Shown: positions 7,937 to 17,320 of the stretch, piece by piece
How the letters are laid out: each line of letters opens with the position of its first letter
How positions within the stretch are numbered: the first letter of the stretch is position 1
Origin: Paracoccaceae bacterium
GTDB taxonomy: Bacteria > Pseudomonadota > Alphaproteobacteria > Rhodobacterales > Rhodobacteraceae
Direction: 5' to 3'
NCBI GenBank assembly: GCA_030750975.1
Contig: JASMHC010000014.1
Coordinates: 248,001-312,000 of the forward strand
Length of the DNA: 64,000 nucleotides
Notes under the pieces: generated by a model
The model's database searches: none
What the model was told of the DNA's origin: nothing
Seen by the model: only the letters and a program-made list of their open reading frames with translations
Position numbers and translations under genes: made by a program

Positions 7937-8500
7937 TCAGTGCATTTTTTCCTGCACGTCCTTGATCGCCGCGTCGATCAGGGCATTGCCCTGCGCTGCG
8001 GTCATCTGTCCGGCAACAATGTCGCGGGCGGCTTTGATGGCCACGTCCACAGCCTGATCACGCACCTCTTTCACAGCCGAATCCTCGGCCGAGGCGATCT
8101 GATCCTCAGCGGCAGCCAAGCGGCGCGCGATGGATGCTTTCAGGTCTTCCTTGGCAGCCTCGGCGGCCAGATGGGCCTCTTCCTTGGCGGCTTCAACGAT
8201 GCGGTCCGCCTGTTCCTGAACTTCTTTTTGCTTACGCTCATACGAGGCCAGAACAATCTGGGCTTCCTCGCGCAGGGCGCGTGCTTCGTCCAGCTCCGCT
8301 TTGATATCGTCGGCGCGTTTGTCCAGCATACCACCGATCAGCGACGGTACACGGAAGTAAACCAGAACGCCGATAAACAGGATGAACGCGATCAGAACGA
8401 TGAAATCGGTATTCTTCAGCGAAAAGAACGGCGTGCCTTCCGGCGCTGCCAAAACCGGCGAAGCGGCTGTCAGGGCGAATAGAATTGCAAGAATACGCAT
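7937..8500 (-). CDS. atpF: ATP synthase F0 subunit b
   Basis: One of the two peripheral-stalk subunits that link the F1 head to subunit a in the membrane. The 187-residue protein starts with a hydrophobic signal-like stretch (MRILAILFALTAAS) and a transmembrane helix (FIVLIAFILFIGVLVYF), followed by a long charged helix (residues about 55-185) for dimerisation with b'. It is the last gene of the atpI-B-E-F'-F operon, 3 bases after b'. As usual in Rhodobacterales the F1 genes are elsewhere. Confidence 0.95.
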   Translation of the reverse strand: MRILAILFALTAASPVLAAPEGTPFFSLKNTDFIVLIAFILFIGVLVYFRVPSLIGGMLDKRADDIKAELDEARALREEAQIVLASYERKQKEVQEQADRIVEAAKEEAHLAAEAAKEDLKASIARRLAAAEDQIASAEDSAVKEVRDQAVDVAIKAARDIVAGQMTAAQGNALIDAAIKDVQEKMH

Positions 8501-8503
8501 GTC

Positions 8504-9049
8504 TTACCCTTTCATCTGTGCTTCGACAGCCGCGCTGACAGCGTCGGCATCGGCCGAGCCACCTACGGCAGAAACAAGCTCTGCGGCCGTATCGAACGCG
8601 ACGATCTTGACAGCTGCCAGGGCACCGGCGCGGATCTCGGCGATGGCCTTTTCGGATTCAGCCGCCTTGGCGCTGATATCGGCATCCGCCTGGCGGGTGG
8701 CCTCTGCAAGCTCTTCGGCCATTTCGGCCTTGGTTTCGGCGATGATACGCTGCGCTTCCGCGCGCGCATCGGCAAGCGCCTTGTTATACGCCTCTTCCGC
8801 TTCGGCAGCTTTTTTCTTCAGCTCTTCCGCGGCGGCGATGTCATTTGTAATCGTCCCCTGGCGATCCGCCAGAACAGACGCGATGCGCGGCAGCGCAATA
8901 CGCGACAGGACAAGGTAGATCACGATCAGGGTCACGATCAGCCAGAAAATCTGGTTGCCCCAATTCGAGAAATCCAGCTGCGGCATTCCCGGCGCAGATC
9001 CGGCGGCTTCAGCATTGTGGCTGGAAACCTTTGTGATGTCGGTCGCCAT
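8504..9049 (-). CDS. atpF2: ATP synthase F0 subunit b' (second b-type subunit)
   Basis: Partner of subunit b in the peripheral stalk. The start at 9049 ([12 protein letters not shown]) follows GGAGGG; an upstream in-frame start at 9103 is rejected. The protein has an N-terminal tail, one membrane helix ([18 protein letters not shown]), the conserved [12 protein letters not shown] turn and then an Ala/Glu-rich coiled coil to the end, 181 residues in all. Two different b subunits are typical of photosynthetic and related alphaproteobacteria. Gene-symbol use varies (atpF', atpX, atpG). Confidence 0.94.
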   Translation of the reverse strand: MATDITKVSSHNAEAAGSAPGMPQLDFSNWGNQIFWLIVTLIVIYLVLSRIALPRIASVLADRQGTITNDIAAAEELKKKAAEAEEAYNKALADARAEAQRIIAETKAEMAEELAEATRQADADISAKAAESEKAIAEIRAGALAAVKIVAFDTAAELVSAVGGSADADAVSAAVEAQMKG

Positions 9050-9133
9050 GGCGCCCTCCTTCGCGAACTTCCGGTTACACTGGGTGGCAGATCGCTCTAC
9101 CACCCAGCCGTAAGGATTTAAGTTCCGTAAGGC

Positions 9134-9358
9134 TTATACAGCGAACATCAGCAGAAGCGCGACCAGGAACGAGAAGATGCCCAGTGCTTCCGCGAATGCG
9201 ATACCGATGAAAAGGGTTGCAGTCTGCGATGCAGCTGCCGAAGGGTTGCGCAATGCGCCTGCCAGATAGTTGCCAGCGACGTTACCAACACCGATTGCGG
9301 CTGCGCCGGAACCGATAGCTGCGAGACCTGCGCCGATATGTGCGAGTTGACCTTCCAT
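9134..9358 (-). CDS. atpE: ATP synthase F0 subunit c
   Basis: The proteolipid that forms the rotating c-ring. The 74-residue protein has two membrane helices around the polar loop RNP (residues 37-39) and the ion-carrying Glu57 in [10 protein letters not shown]. The first helix carries the close-packing Gly/Ala pattern [16 protein letters not shown]. No sodium-binding signature is seen, so it should be proton-coupled. A hairpin separates it from the upstream gene atpB. Confidence 0.97.
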   Translation of the reverse strand: MEGQLAHIGAGLAAIGSGAAAIGVGNVAGNYLAGALRNPSAAASQTATLFIGIAFAEALGIFSFLVALLLMFAV

Positions 9359-9412
9359 GGGTGTATCTCCTTACGATTGGAAGTTAAACTTGAGGGTTCA
9401 AAACCTGTGTAG

Positions 9413-9432
9413 GGTGCGTGATTGCACGCACC
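9413..9432. promoter_or_regulatory. hairpin between atpB and atpE
   Basis: An 8-bp perfect stem GGTGCGTG / CACGCACC with loop ATTG lies in the atpB-atpE gap. The motif belongs to the same GGGTGCGTGA...TCACGCACC palindrome type seen at 58980-59044. In the transcript it could stabilise the atpE message or tune the subunit ratio; that role is inference. Confidence 0.6.
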
Positions 9433-9435
9433 GGC

Positions 9436-10194
9436 TTAGTGCGATGGGTGCAGAGCATCCTTCAGATAAACACAAGTCAGAATGGTGAATACATAGGCCT
9501 GAATGAAGGCAACGAGGGTTTCCAGACCAAGCATCGCGGTGATTGCCACCACCGAAATCGGGCTGATCGCGGCAATCGCTGCGAAACCTGCGAAAACCTT
9601 AACCACCGCATGGCCTGCCATCAGGTTGCCTGCAAGACGGATCGAGTGGCTGACCGGACGAACAAAATAGGAAATCAGCTCGATAATCGCCAGAACGGGG
9701 CGCAGCGGCAGCGGCGCCGAGCTGACCCAGAACAGGCCAAGGAAGCCGACGCCGTTCTTGACGAAACCGACGATCGTGACCGTCAGGAACACCGCCATCG
9801 CCAGAACAACCGTAACCGCAAATTGCGAGGTTGTGGTCAGGCTGGTCGGGATCAGGCCAAGGAAATTGGCGAACACGATGAACATGAACAGAGTCATGAT
9901 ATAGGGGAAGAACCCGACCGCGTCTTTACCGGCGACATCTTCGACCATCTTGTAGACAAAGCCATAAGCCAATTCAGCGATTGACTGCGTGCGCCCCGGA
10001 ATAGTCGCGCGTTTGCGTGTGCCCAAAACCATCAGCAGAACGACCGAAAGAACCGCAAGACCCATCCACAGGGTGGCATTGGTGATCGTGAAAACTCCGA
10101 TCGTGTCCGCGCCGAACAAAGGTTCGATCTTGAACTGATCCATCGGTTTGAAAGTCAGACTGCTTTCAGCCGCACCACTTGCATCCTTCGCCAT
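9436..10194 (-). CDS. atpB: ATP synthase F0 subunit a
   Basis: Forms the proton half-channels against the c-ring. The 252-residue polytopic protein has the essential Arg in [13 protein letters not shown], and the C-terminal helices ending with [11 protein letters not shown]. The N-terminus (residues 1-35) is periplasmic and carries the alphaproteobacterial [13 protein letters not shown] motif. It lies 2 bases after atpI and upstream of atpE. Confidence 0.96.
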   Translation of the reverse strand: MAKDASGAAESSLTFKPMDQFKIEPLFGADTIGVFTITNATLWMGLAVLSVVLLMVLGTRKRATIPGRTQSIAELAYGFVYKMVEDVAGKDAVGFFPYIMTLFMFIVFANFLGLIPTSLTTTSQFAVTVVLAMAVFLTVTIVGFVKNGVGFLGLFWVSSAPLPLRPVLAIIELISYFVRPVSHSIRLAGNLMAGHAVVKVFAGFAAIAAISPISVVAITAMLGLETLVAFIQAYVFTILTCVYLKDALHPSH

Positions 10195-10196
10195 GT

Positions 10197-10520
10197 CTAT
10201 TCCTTCTCGTCCTCTGCGGCCTTGACCGCTTTTTCCTGCAGTTCGTTTGCGCTGCGCATCATCGTTCTGATGCCGGCTGCGAACCCAAACAATGTAAACA
10301 GCACCAGAAAAATCGGCATTGTGCCGAAAAGGGTATCAAGCCCGTATCCGATGCCAAAGCCGATAAAAATACCGGCCACAAGCTCTGTCACCATGCGCCA
10401 GCCAACTTCGCCGGCCGACACACCCTCTGAATTCTTGGTCTCGGGTTCAGCGGCTTTCTTTGCCGCCTCGATCCTGTCTTCGAGTGCTTTAAGGCGCTCT
10501 TTATCGACCTGATCTGCCAA
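10197..10520 (-). CDS. atpI: ATP synthase accessory protein AtpI
   Basis: A small membrane protein that helps c-ring assembly or Mg2+ supply; first gene of the F0 operon. Its 107 residues comprise a charged N-terminal coil (residues 1-30), two membrane helices ([21 protein letters not shown] and [19 protein letters not shown]) and a Lys/Glu tail. The Gly-rich first helix is typical of AtpI in Rhodobacterales. The spacing of 2 bases to atpB shows one operon. Confidence 0.93.
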   Translation of the reverse strand: MADQVDKERLKALEDRIEAAKKAAEPETKNSEGVSAGEVGWRMVTELVAGIFIGFGIGYGLDTLFGTMPIFLVLFTLFGFAAGIRTMMRSANELQEKAVKAAEDEKE

Positions 10521-10701
10521 AACGGGACCCTTTCAGAGTTTGGGGGATGACTAAGGTTCTGGCCCCTCCGAGTCAAGCGACAGAACCGCGCGGATTGGCG
10601 CAGGGTAAATCGTTGTTTTTATAAGTATTTTTGAAAAGATTAAACGAAGGACCCCGTCCACCAAAATGGGGTTTTGCGCTGCAAACGCGAATTTGCGTTA
10701 T

Positions 10702-11598
10702 TCAACCATTTGGTTGAGAAAACCCAAGCCGTTTCGCAAGACGCCCATCAATAAACAGCAATCCGGCAAAGATCACCGCCATGCCGACAAACTGAATTGG
10801 AAACAGAACCTCGGCCAAAACATAGACGCCAAGCAATACCGACGCGATAGGGGCAAGGAAGGTGATCGTTGACGCTGTTGTCCCACCGACGCGCGGGATC
10901 AGCCAGAACATCAGGATAAACGCCGCCGAGGTCAGCACGAAACCGATGAAGAAAAGCGACACCCAGGTCTCGAGACGGGTAATCACCGGCCAGCCCTCCA
11001 TCGCAAACGCAATCGGAAACAGCGCAATTGCCCCGATGGTCGCGGACCAGGCCGTAAGCGACACCCGGTTCAGGGCATCCATCTGCCGCAGCAGATTGAT
11101 CGCGATCCCATAGCACACCGGTGCACTGATCGTCAGAAGCAGCGCAATCGGATCGGACTGCCCCTGCCCGTCAAAGCTCGGGCGGGCGATCAGGACAATA
11201 CCGGCAAACCCGAGCACAACGCCGATAACCTTTGCCCAGCTTGCTTTTTCGCCCTGCGGCCAGAAGTGACTGACCAGAACCACCATGATCGGCGTCATTG
11301 CATTGACGATACCGGCGGCGGACGAGGTGATGTATTGTTGGGTCAGCGGATAAACCGCCAGCGGTATCGAATACTGGAACAGGGCAAAAGCAATCAGCAA
11401 TCCAAGCGATGTTTGCGGAAAGCGCAGATTGATCCCGGTGCCCACCATCCAGATCCAGCAGCCCAGCGCCCCGGTTCCGACGCGGCCCAGCGCGATCCAC
11501 ATCGGCCCAAGCTCGCGCAGCAATATTTCGTTAAAAAAGAACGAGCTGCCCCAGCCGGCAGCGAGCAACCAAATCAAAGCCCAATAGCGTAATGTCAT
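10702..11598 (-). CDS. EamA/DMT-superfamily transporter
   Basis: A permease of about 298 residues with ten predicted membrane helices in two EamA repeats (N-half from LRYWALIWLLAAGWGSSFF, C-half from PIALLLTISAPVCYGIAINLL). Proteins of this superfamily export amino acids or other small metabolites; the substrate cannot be read from sequence. The start MTLRYW at 11598 is chosen because the region upstream to 11667 is not membrane-like. It is divergent from the FkbM gene. Confidence 0.85.
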   Translation of the reverse strand: MTLRYWALIWLLAAGWGSSFFFNEILLRELGPMWIALGRVGTGALGCWIWMVGTGINLRFPQTSLGLLIAFALFQYSIPLAVYPLTQQYITSSAAGIVNAMTPIMVVLVSHFWPQGEKASWAKVIGVVLGFAGIVLIARPSFDGQGQSDPIALLLTISAPVCYGIAINLLRQMDALNRVSLTAWSATIGAIALFPIAFAMEGWPVITRLETWVSLFFIGFVLTSAAFILMFWLIPRVGGTTASTITFLAPIASVLLGVYVLAEVLFPIQFVGMAVIFAGLLFIDGRLAKRLGFSQPNG

Positions 11599-11770
11599 GG
11601 TTCGGCAGGCCCTTTTGGTCGCGTCAACCCGACATTTCTGGCAGATAAAAGGCAAAGCGCAAGGCAATCAGGGGCAATTGCCAAGGATAAAGTCGACAGG
11701 GCGCAAAAAACATGAATGATAAAACCCGACAATCGGCAAGCCGCAGCGCGATGCCGCAAGGAGGACAAAA

Positions 11771-12553
11771 ATGCTGGCCAACGCCATCCGCAAATTCGGT
11801 CAGGCCCGACAGATATTGACACACGCATCACCCGCATTGCCCCTGATCAAGGATTCAGTGCGCCTTCAGTTCAGCGATTACGAGGCGACATTCGACCAGA
11901 TGAACCTGACATTTCAAATGAACCACCGTCAGGGGGATTGGTTCACGTTTTACGAATGCTGCATCCGGCAAGACTATTTCCCCGACGGAATTGACCTGAT
12001 GCCGGGCGACACGGTTCTTGATCTGGGCGGCAATTTCGGCGCGTTTTCTGTCATGGCGGCCCAAATCGTTGGCGCGGAAGGGGCGGTACATTGTTTCGAA
12101 CCGGCCCCGCAAAGCCAGCAGCGCATCAGGGAAAATGCCCGCCGAAACGGCATTGACAACATCCATCTCCACCCCGTCGCGGTTGGCGGGGAAAGCGGCA
12201 CGATCCGTTTTCACACCCATACCAAAAGCGCGCTCAGCTCGATCTATGATGAGCTGGACGGGCGCGACATGAGCGCCGTCTCGACCATCGAAGTCGAGAT
12301 CCGGTCGATCAATGACGTCATGCGCGACCTGCCAAAGGTGATCCATCTGGCCAAAATCGATTGCGAAGGGGCCGAGCACGATATCTTTCAGGAAATCACG
12401 GACGAAAACCTGGCCCGTATCCGCGCGATCGTCATGGAATTGCACAATGTGCCCGGCAAGGTGAACGAACGGCTGTTCGACAGGCTTGCCGAGGCGGGTT
12501 TCGCCTTTGAAGTGGCAAACCCGGTGATCGCTGTCAACCGTTCGGCGATTTGA
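11771..12553 (+). CDS. FkbM-family SAM-dependent methyltransferase
   Basis: A 260-residue methyltransferase. Motif I is DTVLDLGGNFGAFSVMAA (residues about 80-97), motif II VHCFEPAPQSQ, and the FkbM signature HLAKIDCEGAEHDIF precedes the last strands. FkbM enzymes O-methylate sugars, polyketides or lipids. The SD AGGAGG is 6 bases before the ATG. The first 70 residues precede the Rossmann core and carry no recognised domain. The ArsR gene follows after 31 bases and may be co-transcribed. Confidence 0.88.
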   Translation: MLANAIRKFGQARQILTHASPALPLIKDSVRLQFSDYEATFDQMNLTFQMNHRQGDWFTFYECCIRQDYFPDGIDLMPGDTVLDLGGNFGAFSVMAAQIVGAEGAVHCFEPAPQSQQRIRENARRNGIDNIHLHPVAVGGESGTIRFHTHTKSALSSIYDELDGRDMSAVSTIEVEIRSINDVMRDLPKVIHLAKIDCEGAEHDIFQEITDENLARIRAIVMELHNVPGKVNERLFDRLAEAGFAFEVANPVIAVNRSAI

Positions 12554-12584
12554 CATGAACAGACAGCCCGTCCACTAAGCCCGC

Positions 12585-12914
12585 ATGAGCGATCTCGACA
12601 CCATTTTCGCAGCCCTTGCCGATCCGACGCGCCGCCGCATTCTGATCATGCTGCTCGAAGACGATATGGCCGTCACCGATGTGGCGGAACCGTTCGAGAT
12701 GTCTCTGGCCGCCGTATCCAAGCATCTGATGATCCTGACCAAGGCCGGATTGATCAGCCAGGACAAACGTGGGCGGGTGAAATGGTGCAAACTCGAACCC
12801 GACGCGCTGCGCGACGCAAGCATCTGGATGCAAAGCTTCGGCCAGTTTGAAGCGGTCAATCTTGAGGCATTTGAAAAGTTTCTCGAGGCCGAATTTGGCA
12901 CGGACGCGGGCTAA
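12585..12914 (+). CDS. ArsR-family winged-helix regulator
   Basis: A 109-residue regulator with the typical opening LDTIFAALADPTRRRILIML and recognition helix SLAAVSKHLMILTKAGLI. No CVC metal box is present in the recognition helix region, so it is probably not an arsenic/metal sensor; it is closer to the SRPBCC-linked or SdpR-like subgroup. Its TAA (12912-12914) overlaps the TAG of the convergent LysR gene in CTAA. Confidence 0.85.
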   Translation: MSDLDTIFAALADPTRRRILIMLLEDDMAVTDVAEPFEMSLAAVSKHLMILTKAGLISQDKRGRVKWCKLEPDALRDASIWMQSFGQFEAVNLEAFEKFLEAEFGTDAG

Positions 12915-13774
12915 ACCGCCGCTTTCAGCGCTTTTACAATCGCCTGCACCTTCGCCGTGCGGTGCAGATCAACATGGGTGACAATCCACAGCTGAACCCG
13001 CCAATCTTCTTCAACGCGCCACATCCTGACCAGATCAGGATCGGGATCGCCGACCTTTGTGGCCACAAATCCGATCCCCGCACCTTCGCGCACCGCCTGC
13101 AGAATGCTCATATCGTCACTGGTTCGGAAAGTCATGCAATGCTGCGGAATATGCTCTTTCTGCCACCGGAAAAACGGAACCCGCGCCGAAACATCTTCCC
13201 GCACGGCGAAACGGTGGTTTTGGAAATCCTCGATCGTTTGAGGAATGCCGAACCGCGCCACATAGGCTTTTGACGCATAAAGACACAGCTCATAGTCGCG
13301 GTACTTTTGCACCACATTGTCCGGTTCCTGCGGGGCCTGACCTGCGCGTATCGCCACATGGGCCTCGCCATATTCCAAACGGAACAAACGCTCGCTGGTC
13401 AGAATGCGCACCGTGACGTCCGGATATTCCAGCTGGAAATCCGCCAGGATCGGGATTAGGTCAATGGCCATCGTGGTCAGGGTGGTGATGATCAAATCCC
13501 CCGAAACCTCGTCGCCCTTGCCTTTCAGCTTGCCTTCCAGGGCCGAGAACTGATCTTCAGTCACCTGCCCGATCCGCATCAGCTCTTGACCGGCCTCGGT
13601 CGGGGTATAGCCGCGGGCATGGCGTTGGAACAGTTTCACACCCAAGCGATCCTCGAGCGAATCCACATGGCGAATGACCGTTGCATGATGAACACCCATT
13701 TTGGCCGCCGCGCCGGAAACCGTTCCTTCGCGGGCCACCTGCAAGGCCGTGCGAATCTCGTCCCAATTGTCCAT
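12911..13774 (-). CDS. LysR-family transcriptional regulator
   Basis: A 287-residue LTTR. The N-terminal HTH (DEIRTALQVAREGTVSGAAA to residue about 60) is followed by the two-lobed ligand domain (GDLIITTLTTMAIDLIPILA). It is divergent from the azoreductase gene with a 106-bp AT-rich spacer, the normal arrangement for an LTTR and its target, so it probably controls azoR and perhaps the DoxX gene behind it. Confidence 0.9.
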   Translation of the reverse strand: MDNWDEIRTALQVAREGTVSGAAAKMGVHHATVIRHVDSLEDRLGVKLFQRHARGYTPTEAGQELMRIGQVTEDQFSALEGKLKGKGDEVSGDLIITTLTTMAIDLIPILADFQLEYPDVTVRILTSERLFRLEYGEAHVAIRAGQAPQEPDNVVQKYRDYELCLYASKAYVARFGIPQTIEDFQNHRFAVREDVSARVPFFRWQKEHIPQHCMTFRTSDDMSILQAVREGAGIGFVATKVGDPDPDLVRMWRVEEDWRVQLWIVTHVDLHRTAKVQAIVKALKAAV

Positions 13775-13880
13775 ATCGCCCCCTTATGTGCAATTATCCA
13801 CATATTCTGTTCAGTATTAGATATTTTGTGCAAAATTAAAAGAACCTATCTCGGTTTTCGGAACAGAGAAAGGAAATCCA

Positions 13881-14462
13881 ATGTCTAAAACTCTTTTACG
13901 AATTGACACATCGGCCCGCAGAACCGGCTCGGTATCCCGTCAACTGACCGACGCGATCATTGAAAAGCTGTCGCCCGAAACGGTGCTGACCCGCGATCTT
14001 GCCGACGCGCTGCCACAGATCGACGAAACCTGGGTGGGGGCCAATTTCACCGCACCGGACGAACGCAGCGATGAACAACGCGCCAAACTGGCCCTGTCGG
14101 ACACGCTGATAGAAGAGCTTCGCGCCGCGGACACGCTGGTTATCGGACTGCCGGTCTATAATTTCGGCGTCCCGACCGCATTGAAGGCCTGGATTGATCT
14201 GGTCGCCCGCGCCGGTGAAACATTCGCCTATACCGAAAACGGTCCCCAAGGTCTTTTGCAAGGCAAAAAGGCCTATATCGCCATGGCGTCCGGCGGCGTT
14301 CCGGCGGGTTCACCGGTCGATTACGCGACAACCTATCTCAAGCAGGTCTTGTCGTTCATCGGTATCGACGCGATTGAATTGGTTGCCGCCGAAGGCTTGG
14401 CCGTCGATTCAGACAGCGCGATGAAAGCCGCAAACGAAGCAGTGGCCAATCTGGCGGCCTGA
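13881..14462 (+). CDS. azoR: FMN-dependent NADH-azoreductase / quinone reductase
   Basis: A 193-residue flavodoxin-fold enzyme that reduces quinones and azo compounds with NADH. The N-terminal SARRTGSVSRQLTD phosphate loop binds FMN, the PVYNFGVPTALKAWIDLVAR segment is the family hallmark, and MASGGVPAGSP is the second flavin loop. The SD GAAAGGAAA lies 5-6 bases before ATG. It is divergent from a LysR gene and followed by a DoxX gene, a common quinone/thiol stress cassette in alphaproteobacteria. Confidence 0.92.
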   Translation: MSKTLLRIDTSARRTGSVSRQLTDAIIEKLSPETVLTRDLADALPQIDETWVGANFTAPDERSDEQRAKLALSDTLIEELRAADTLVIGLPVYNFGVPTALKAWIDLVARAGETFAYTENGPQGLLQGKKAYIAMASGGVPAGSPVDYATTYLKQVLSFIGIDAIELVAAEGLAVDSDSAMKAANEAVANLAA

Positions 14463-14563
14463 TTGCGCAACAGCGCACAGTCATTGTGCAGGAATGCCGG
14501 ATAGATCGGCGTCCAGAATTAAGGACAATGCCGCTGACGCGCATATTGAACAGGAGAAATCCC

Positions 14564-14926
14564 ATGAAATACGTAACAATAGGCATCAAAGCCCTTCTTT
14601 CCCTCGCCTTCCTGGCCGCCGGTCTGGCCAAGCTTTCCGGTGTTGAAATGATGGTTGGCACGTTCGACGCCATCGGCATCGGCCAGTGGTTCCGCTATGT
14701 CACTGCCCTGATCGAGATTGGCGCAGCGATCCTGCTCTGGGTTCCCGGCCTTGTCGGACTGGGCGCCAGCCTGCTGACGGCCACCATGATCGGTGCGGTT
14801 TTGACCCATTTTCTGATCATCGGCCCCTCCGCCGTACCGGCATTTGTGCTGGGAGTGCTGTCCGCCTTCATCGCCTGGCAGAACCGCGCGGATGTGCCGG
14901 TGCTTGGCCCGATGCTGAAAGCCTGA
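14564..14926 (+). CDS. DoxX-family membrane protein
   Basis: About 120 residues with four membrane helices (GIKALLSLAFLAAGLAKLSG, YVTALIEIGAAILLWVP, GLGASLLTATMIGAVLTHF, AVPAFVLGVLSAFIAW). The AGLAKLSG motif after the first helix is typical of DoxX/DoxD-like proteins. The start at 14564 has an AGGAG seven bases upstream; the longer frame from 14486 is rejected. It is probably co-transcribed with azoR and is followed by a terminator. Confidence 0.85.
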   Translation: MKYVTIGIKALLSLAFLAAGLAKLSGVEMMVGTFDAIGIGQWFRYVTALIEIGAAILLWVPGLVGLGASLLTATMIGAVLTHFLIIGPSAVPAFVLGVLSAFIAWQNRADVPVLGPMLKA

Positions 14927-14942
14927 CACCACCTGAAAACCA

Positions 14943-14970
14943 AAGGGCCGCCCCGGTCGCGGCCCTTTTT
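14943..14970 (+). terminator. terminator after the DoxX gene
   Basis: Stem AAGGGCCGC / GCGGCCCTT with a 7-base loop, followed by a T run, 16 bases after the DoxX stop codon. Confidence 0.9.
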
Positions 14971-15160
14971 CCTGTCTGCTTGACTCTTCCCCCCCGAAAG
15001 CCTAAGCCCACCCTAATTCCGGAAGTGCCAAAACTTCCGGTCCTTGTTTTACGCAAGGATCGCCCTCCGTCAGCGCGTTGCGCCCACGGGGGCAATTGCA
15101 TTTGGGCCGGTCGTTCATACCTGAAGGGCCATGTTGAAACGGTGATAAGGAGCCGCGGGA

Positions 15161-16669
15161 ATGTTTGAGAATCTAAGCGAACGCCTCTCAGGTGTCTTCG
15201 ACCGTCTGACCAAGCAAGGTGCGCTGTCCGAAGACGACGTCAAAACCGCCCTGCGCGAGGTGCGCGTTGCCCTTCTGGAAGCCGACGTTTCCCTGCCCGT
15301 CGCCCGCGAGTTTGTCAAAAAGGTTCAGGAAAAGGCCACGGGCCAAGCCGTCACCAAATCCGTCACCCCCGGCCAGCAGGTCGTCAAGATCGTCCATGAC
15401 GCGCTGGTTGATACGCTGACCGGCGAAGAAGACCCCGGTACGCTGAAAATCGACAACCCGCCTGCCCCGATCCTGATGGTCGGCCTTCAGGGCGGCGGTA
15501 AAACCACCACCACCGGTAAACTGGCGAAACGCCTGAAGGAAAAAGAGGGCAAGAAGGTCCTTCTTGCCTCGCTCGACGTCTACCGCCCCGCCGCGATGGA
15601 CCAATTGGCCATGCTCGGTCAGCAAATCGGCGTCGACACCCTGCCCATCGTGCCGGGCCAGCAACCCGTCGACATCGCGCGGCGCGCCAAGCAGCAGGCG
15701 ACCATGGGCGGCTATGACGTCTATATGCTCGATACCGCGGGCCGTTTGCAAATCGACGAAGTCCTGATGAAAGAGGTTGAGGACGTCCGCGACGTCGTCA
15801 CCCCGCGCGAAACCCTTTTGGTCGTTGACGGGTTGACCGGTCAGGTCGCCGTAGAAGTGGCCGAGGAATTTGACGCCAAAATCGGCATCTCAGGCGTTGT
15901 GCTCACCCGTATGGATGGTGACGGACGCGGCGGTGCGGCGCTGTCGATGCGGGCCGTCACCGGCAAACCGATCCGCTTCGTCGGCTTGGGCGAAAAGATG
16001 GACGCACTCGAAACCTTCGAACCCGACCGCATTGCAGGCCGCATCCTTGGCATGGGCGACATCGTTTCGCTTGTCGAAAAAGCGCAAGAGACCATCGAAG
16101 CCGAGCAAGCCGAGCGTATGATGAAGCGCATGGCCAAAGGTCAGTTCAACATGAACGACCTGAAAATGCAGCTTGAACAGATGATGAAAATGGGCGGCAT
16201 GGAAGGCGTCATGGGCATGATGCCGGGCATGGGCAAAATGTCGAAACAGATGGAAGCGGCCGGCATGGACGACAAGGTGATCAAACGCCAGATCGCCCTG
16301 ATCCAGTCGATGACCAAACGCGAACGCGCCAACCCGCAAATCCTGCAAGCCAGCCGCAAAAAGCGCATCGCCAAGGGCGCGGGGCTTGAAGTCAGCGAGC
16401 TGAACAAACTGCTGAAAATGCAGCGCCAGATGGCGGACATGATGAAAAAGCTCGGGCGTGGCAAGGGCGGCATGCTGCGTCAGGCGATGAAGGGCATGTT
16501 CGGCAAAGGCGGAATGCCCGGTGGAATGCAAACCGGCATGGACCCGTCTTCGATGGACCCCAAGGCGCTGGAAGCGGCAGCAAAACAACTCGGTGCCGGC
16601 GGCGGCCTTCCGGGCCTCGGCGGGCCTGGACTTCCCGGTGGACTCTCAGGATTCGGGAAAAAGAAATAA
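15161..16669 (+). CDS. ffh: signal recognition particle protein Ffh (SRP54)
   Basis: Binds signal peptides and 4.5S RNA and delivers ribosomes to FtsY at the membrane. The 502-residue protein starts with the N domain (MFENLSERLSGVFDRL). The GTPase domain carries G1 GLQGGGKTTTT (residues about 109-119), DVYRPAAMDQL, DTAGR and TRMDGDGRGG. The C-terminal M domain (from residue about 330) is extremely Met-rich and ends in a Gly/Pro/Met tail. It heads the ribosomal block that continues with rpsP. Confidence 0.98.
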   Translation: MFENLSERLSGVFDRLTKQGALSEDDVKTALREVRVALLEADVSLPVAREFVKKVQEKATGQAVTKSVTPGQQVVKIVHDALVDTLTGEEDPGTLKIDNPPAPILMVGLQGGGKTTTTGKLAKRLKEKEGKKVLLASLDVYRPAAMDQLAMLGQQIGVDTLPIVPGQQPVDIARRAKQQATMGGYDVYMLDTAGRLQIDEVLMKEVEDVRDVVTPRETLLVVDGLTGQVAVEVAEEFDAKIGISGVVLTRMDGDGRGGAALSMRAVTGKPIRFVGLGEKMDALETFEPDRIAGRILGMGDIVSLVEKAQETIEAEQAERMMKRMAKGQFNMNDLKMQLEQMMKMGGMEGVMGMMPGMGKMSKQMEAAGMDDKVIKRQIALIQSMTKRERANPQILQASRKKRIAKGAGLEVSELNKLLKMQRQMADMMKKLGRGKGGMLRQAMKGMFGKGGMPGGMQTGMDPSSMDPKALEAAAKQLGAGGGLPGLGGPGLPGGLSGFGKKK

Positions 16670-16753
16670 TGTCTTTTTCTTTGTCCAAATACTCACTGCG
16701 CAACAGCGCAACGTGCATGCCGCTTTGGCTGTGCCCGAAGGGGGTATTCTGAC

Positions 16754-17320
16754 ATGACCAACGCCGTCCACATCGAGACCGACCGCCTGATCCTGCGCCC
16801 CCCGCAACTCAGTGACTTTGACGCCATCGCCGCCTTTCTTGCCGACGACCGCTCAAAAACCATCGGCGCGGGCAACATGGACCGCACCGAGGCGTGGAAA
16901 GTCTTCAGCCGCATCGCGGGCATGTGGTTCCTGCGCGGCTACGGCCTGTTCATCGTCGAAGACAAGGCGACCGGCAAACCGGTGGGCAGCATCGGACCTT
17001 GGTTTCCGATCACATGGCCGGAACGCGAAATCGGCTGGTCGATCTGGAACGCGGACGCCGAGGGCAAGGGCATTGCCTTTGAAGCCGCGCAGGCCGCACT
17101 TGAGTACGCATTTATCACGCTCGGCTGGGACACGGCTGTCAGCTATATCGACGCCAGCAACACCCGCTCGGCGGCCCTTGCAAAACGTCTCGGCGCCGTT
17201 ATCGACCCTGATGCCGATTATCCCGGCAAAGGCACGGATGATGACGACGGCGAGCCTTGCCTCGTTTATCGCCACGCACCCCAGTCCGACAATGACGGCA
17301 ATGTCGAGGCTTACGCATGA
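16754..17320 (+). CDS. GNAT acetyltransferase, RimJ/RimL type (copy 1 of 3)
   Basis: A 188-residue acetyltransferase with the usual beginning of the RimJ/RimL subgroup (HIETDRLILRPPQLSDFDAI) and the segment WPEREIGWSIWNADAEGKGI that forms the CoA site. The C-terminal SYIDASNTRSAALAKRLGA is shared with the next two genes. Its stop overlaps the next start as ATGA (17317-17320), so the genes are translationally coupled. The protein substrate is unknown. Confidence 0.88.
   Translation: MTNAVHIETDRLILRPPQLSDFDAIAAFLADDRSKTIGAGNMDRTEAWKVFSRIAGMWFLRGYGLFIVEDKATGKPVGSIGPWFPITWPEREIGWSIWNADAEGKGIAFEAAQAALEYAFITLGWDTAVSYIDASNTRSAALAKRLGAVIDPDADYPGKGTDDDDGEPCLVYRHAPQSDNDGNVEAYA

Noticed and set aside
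14980-15010. TTGACT-N17-TAAGCC as the ffh promoter
   Set aside because: The -10 matches poorly (3 of 6) and the distance to the ffh start is long; not annotated.
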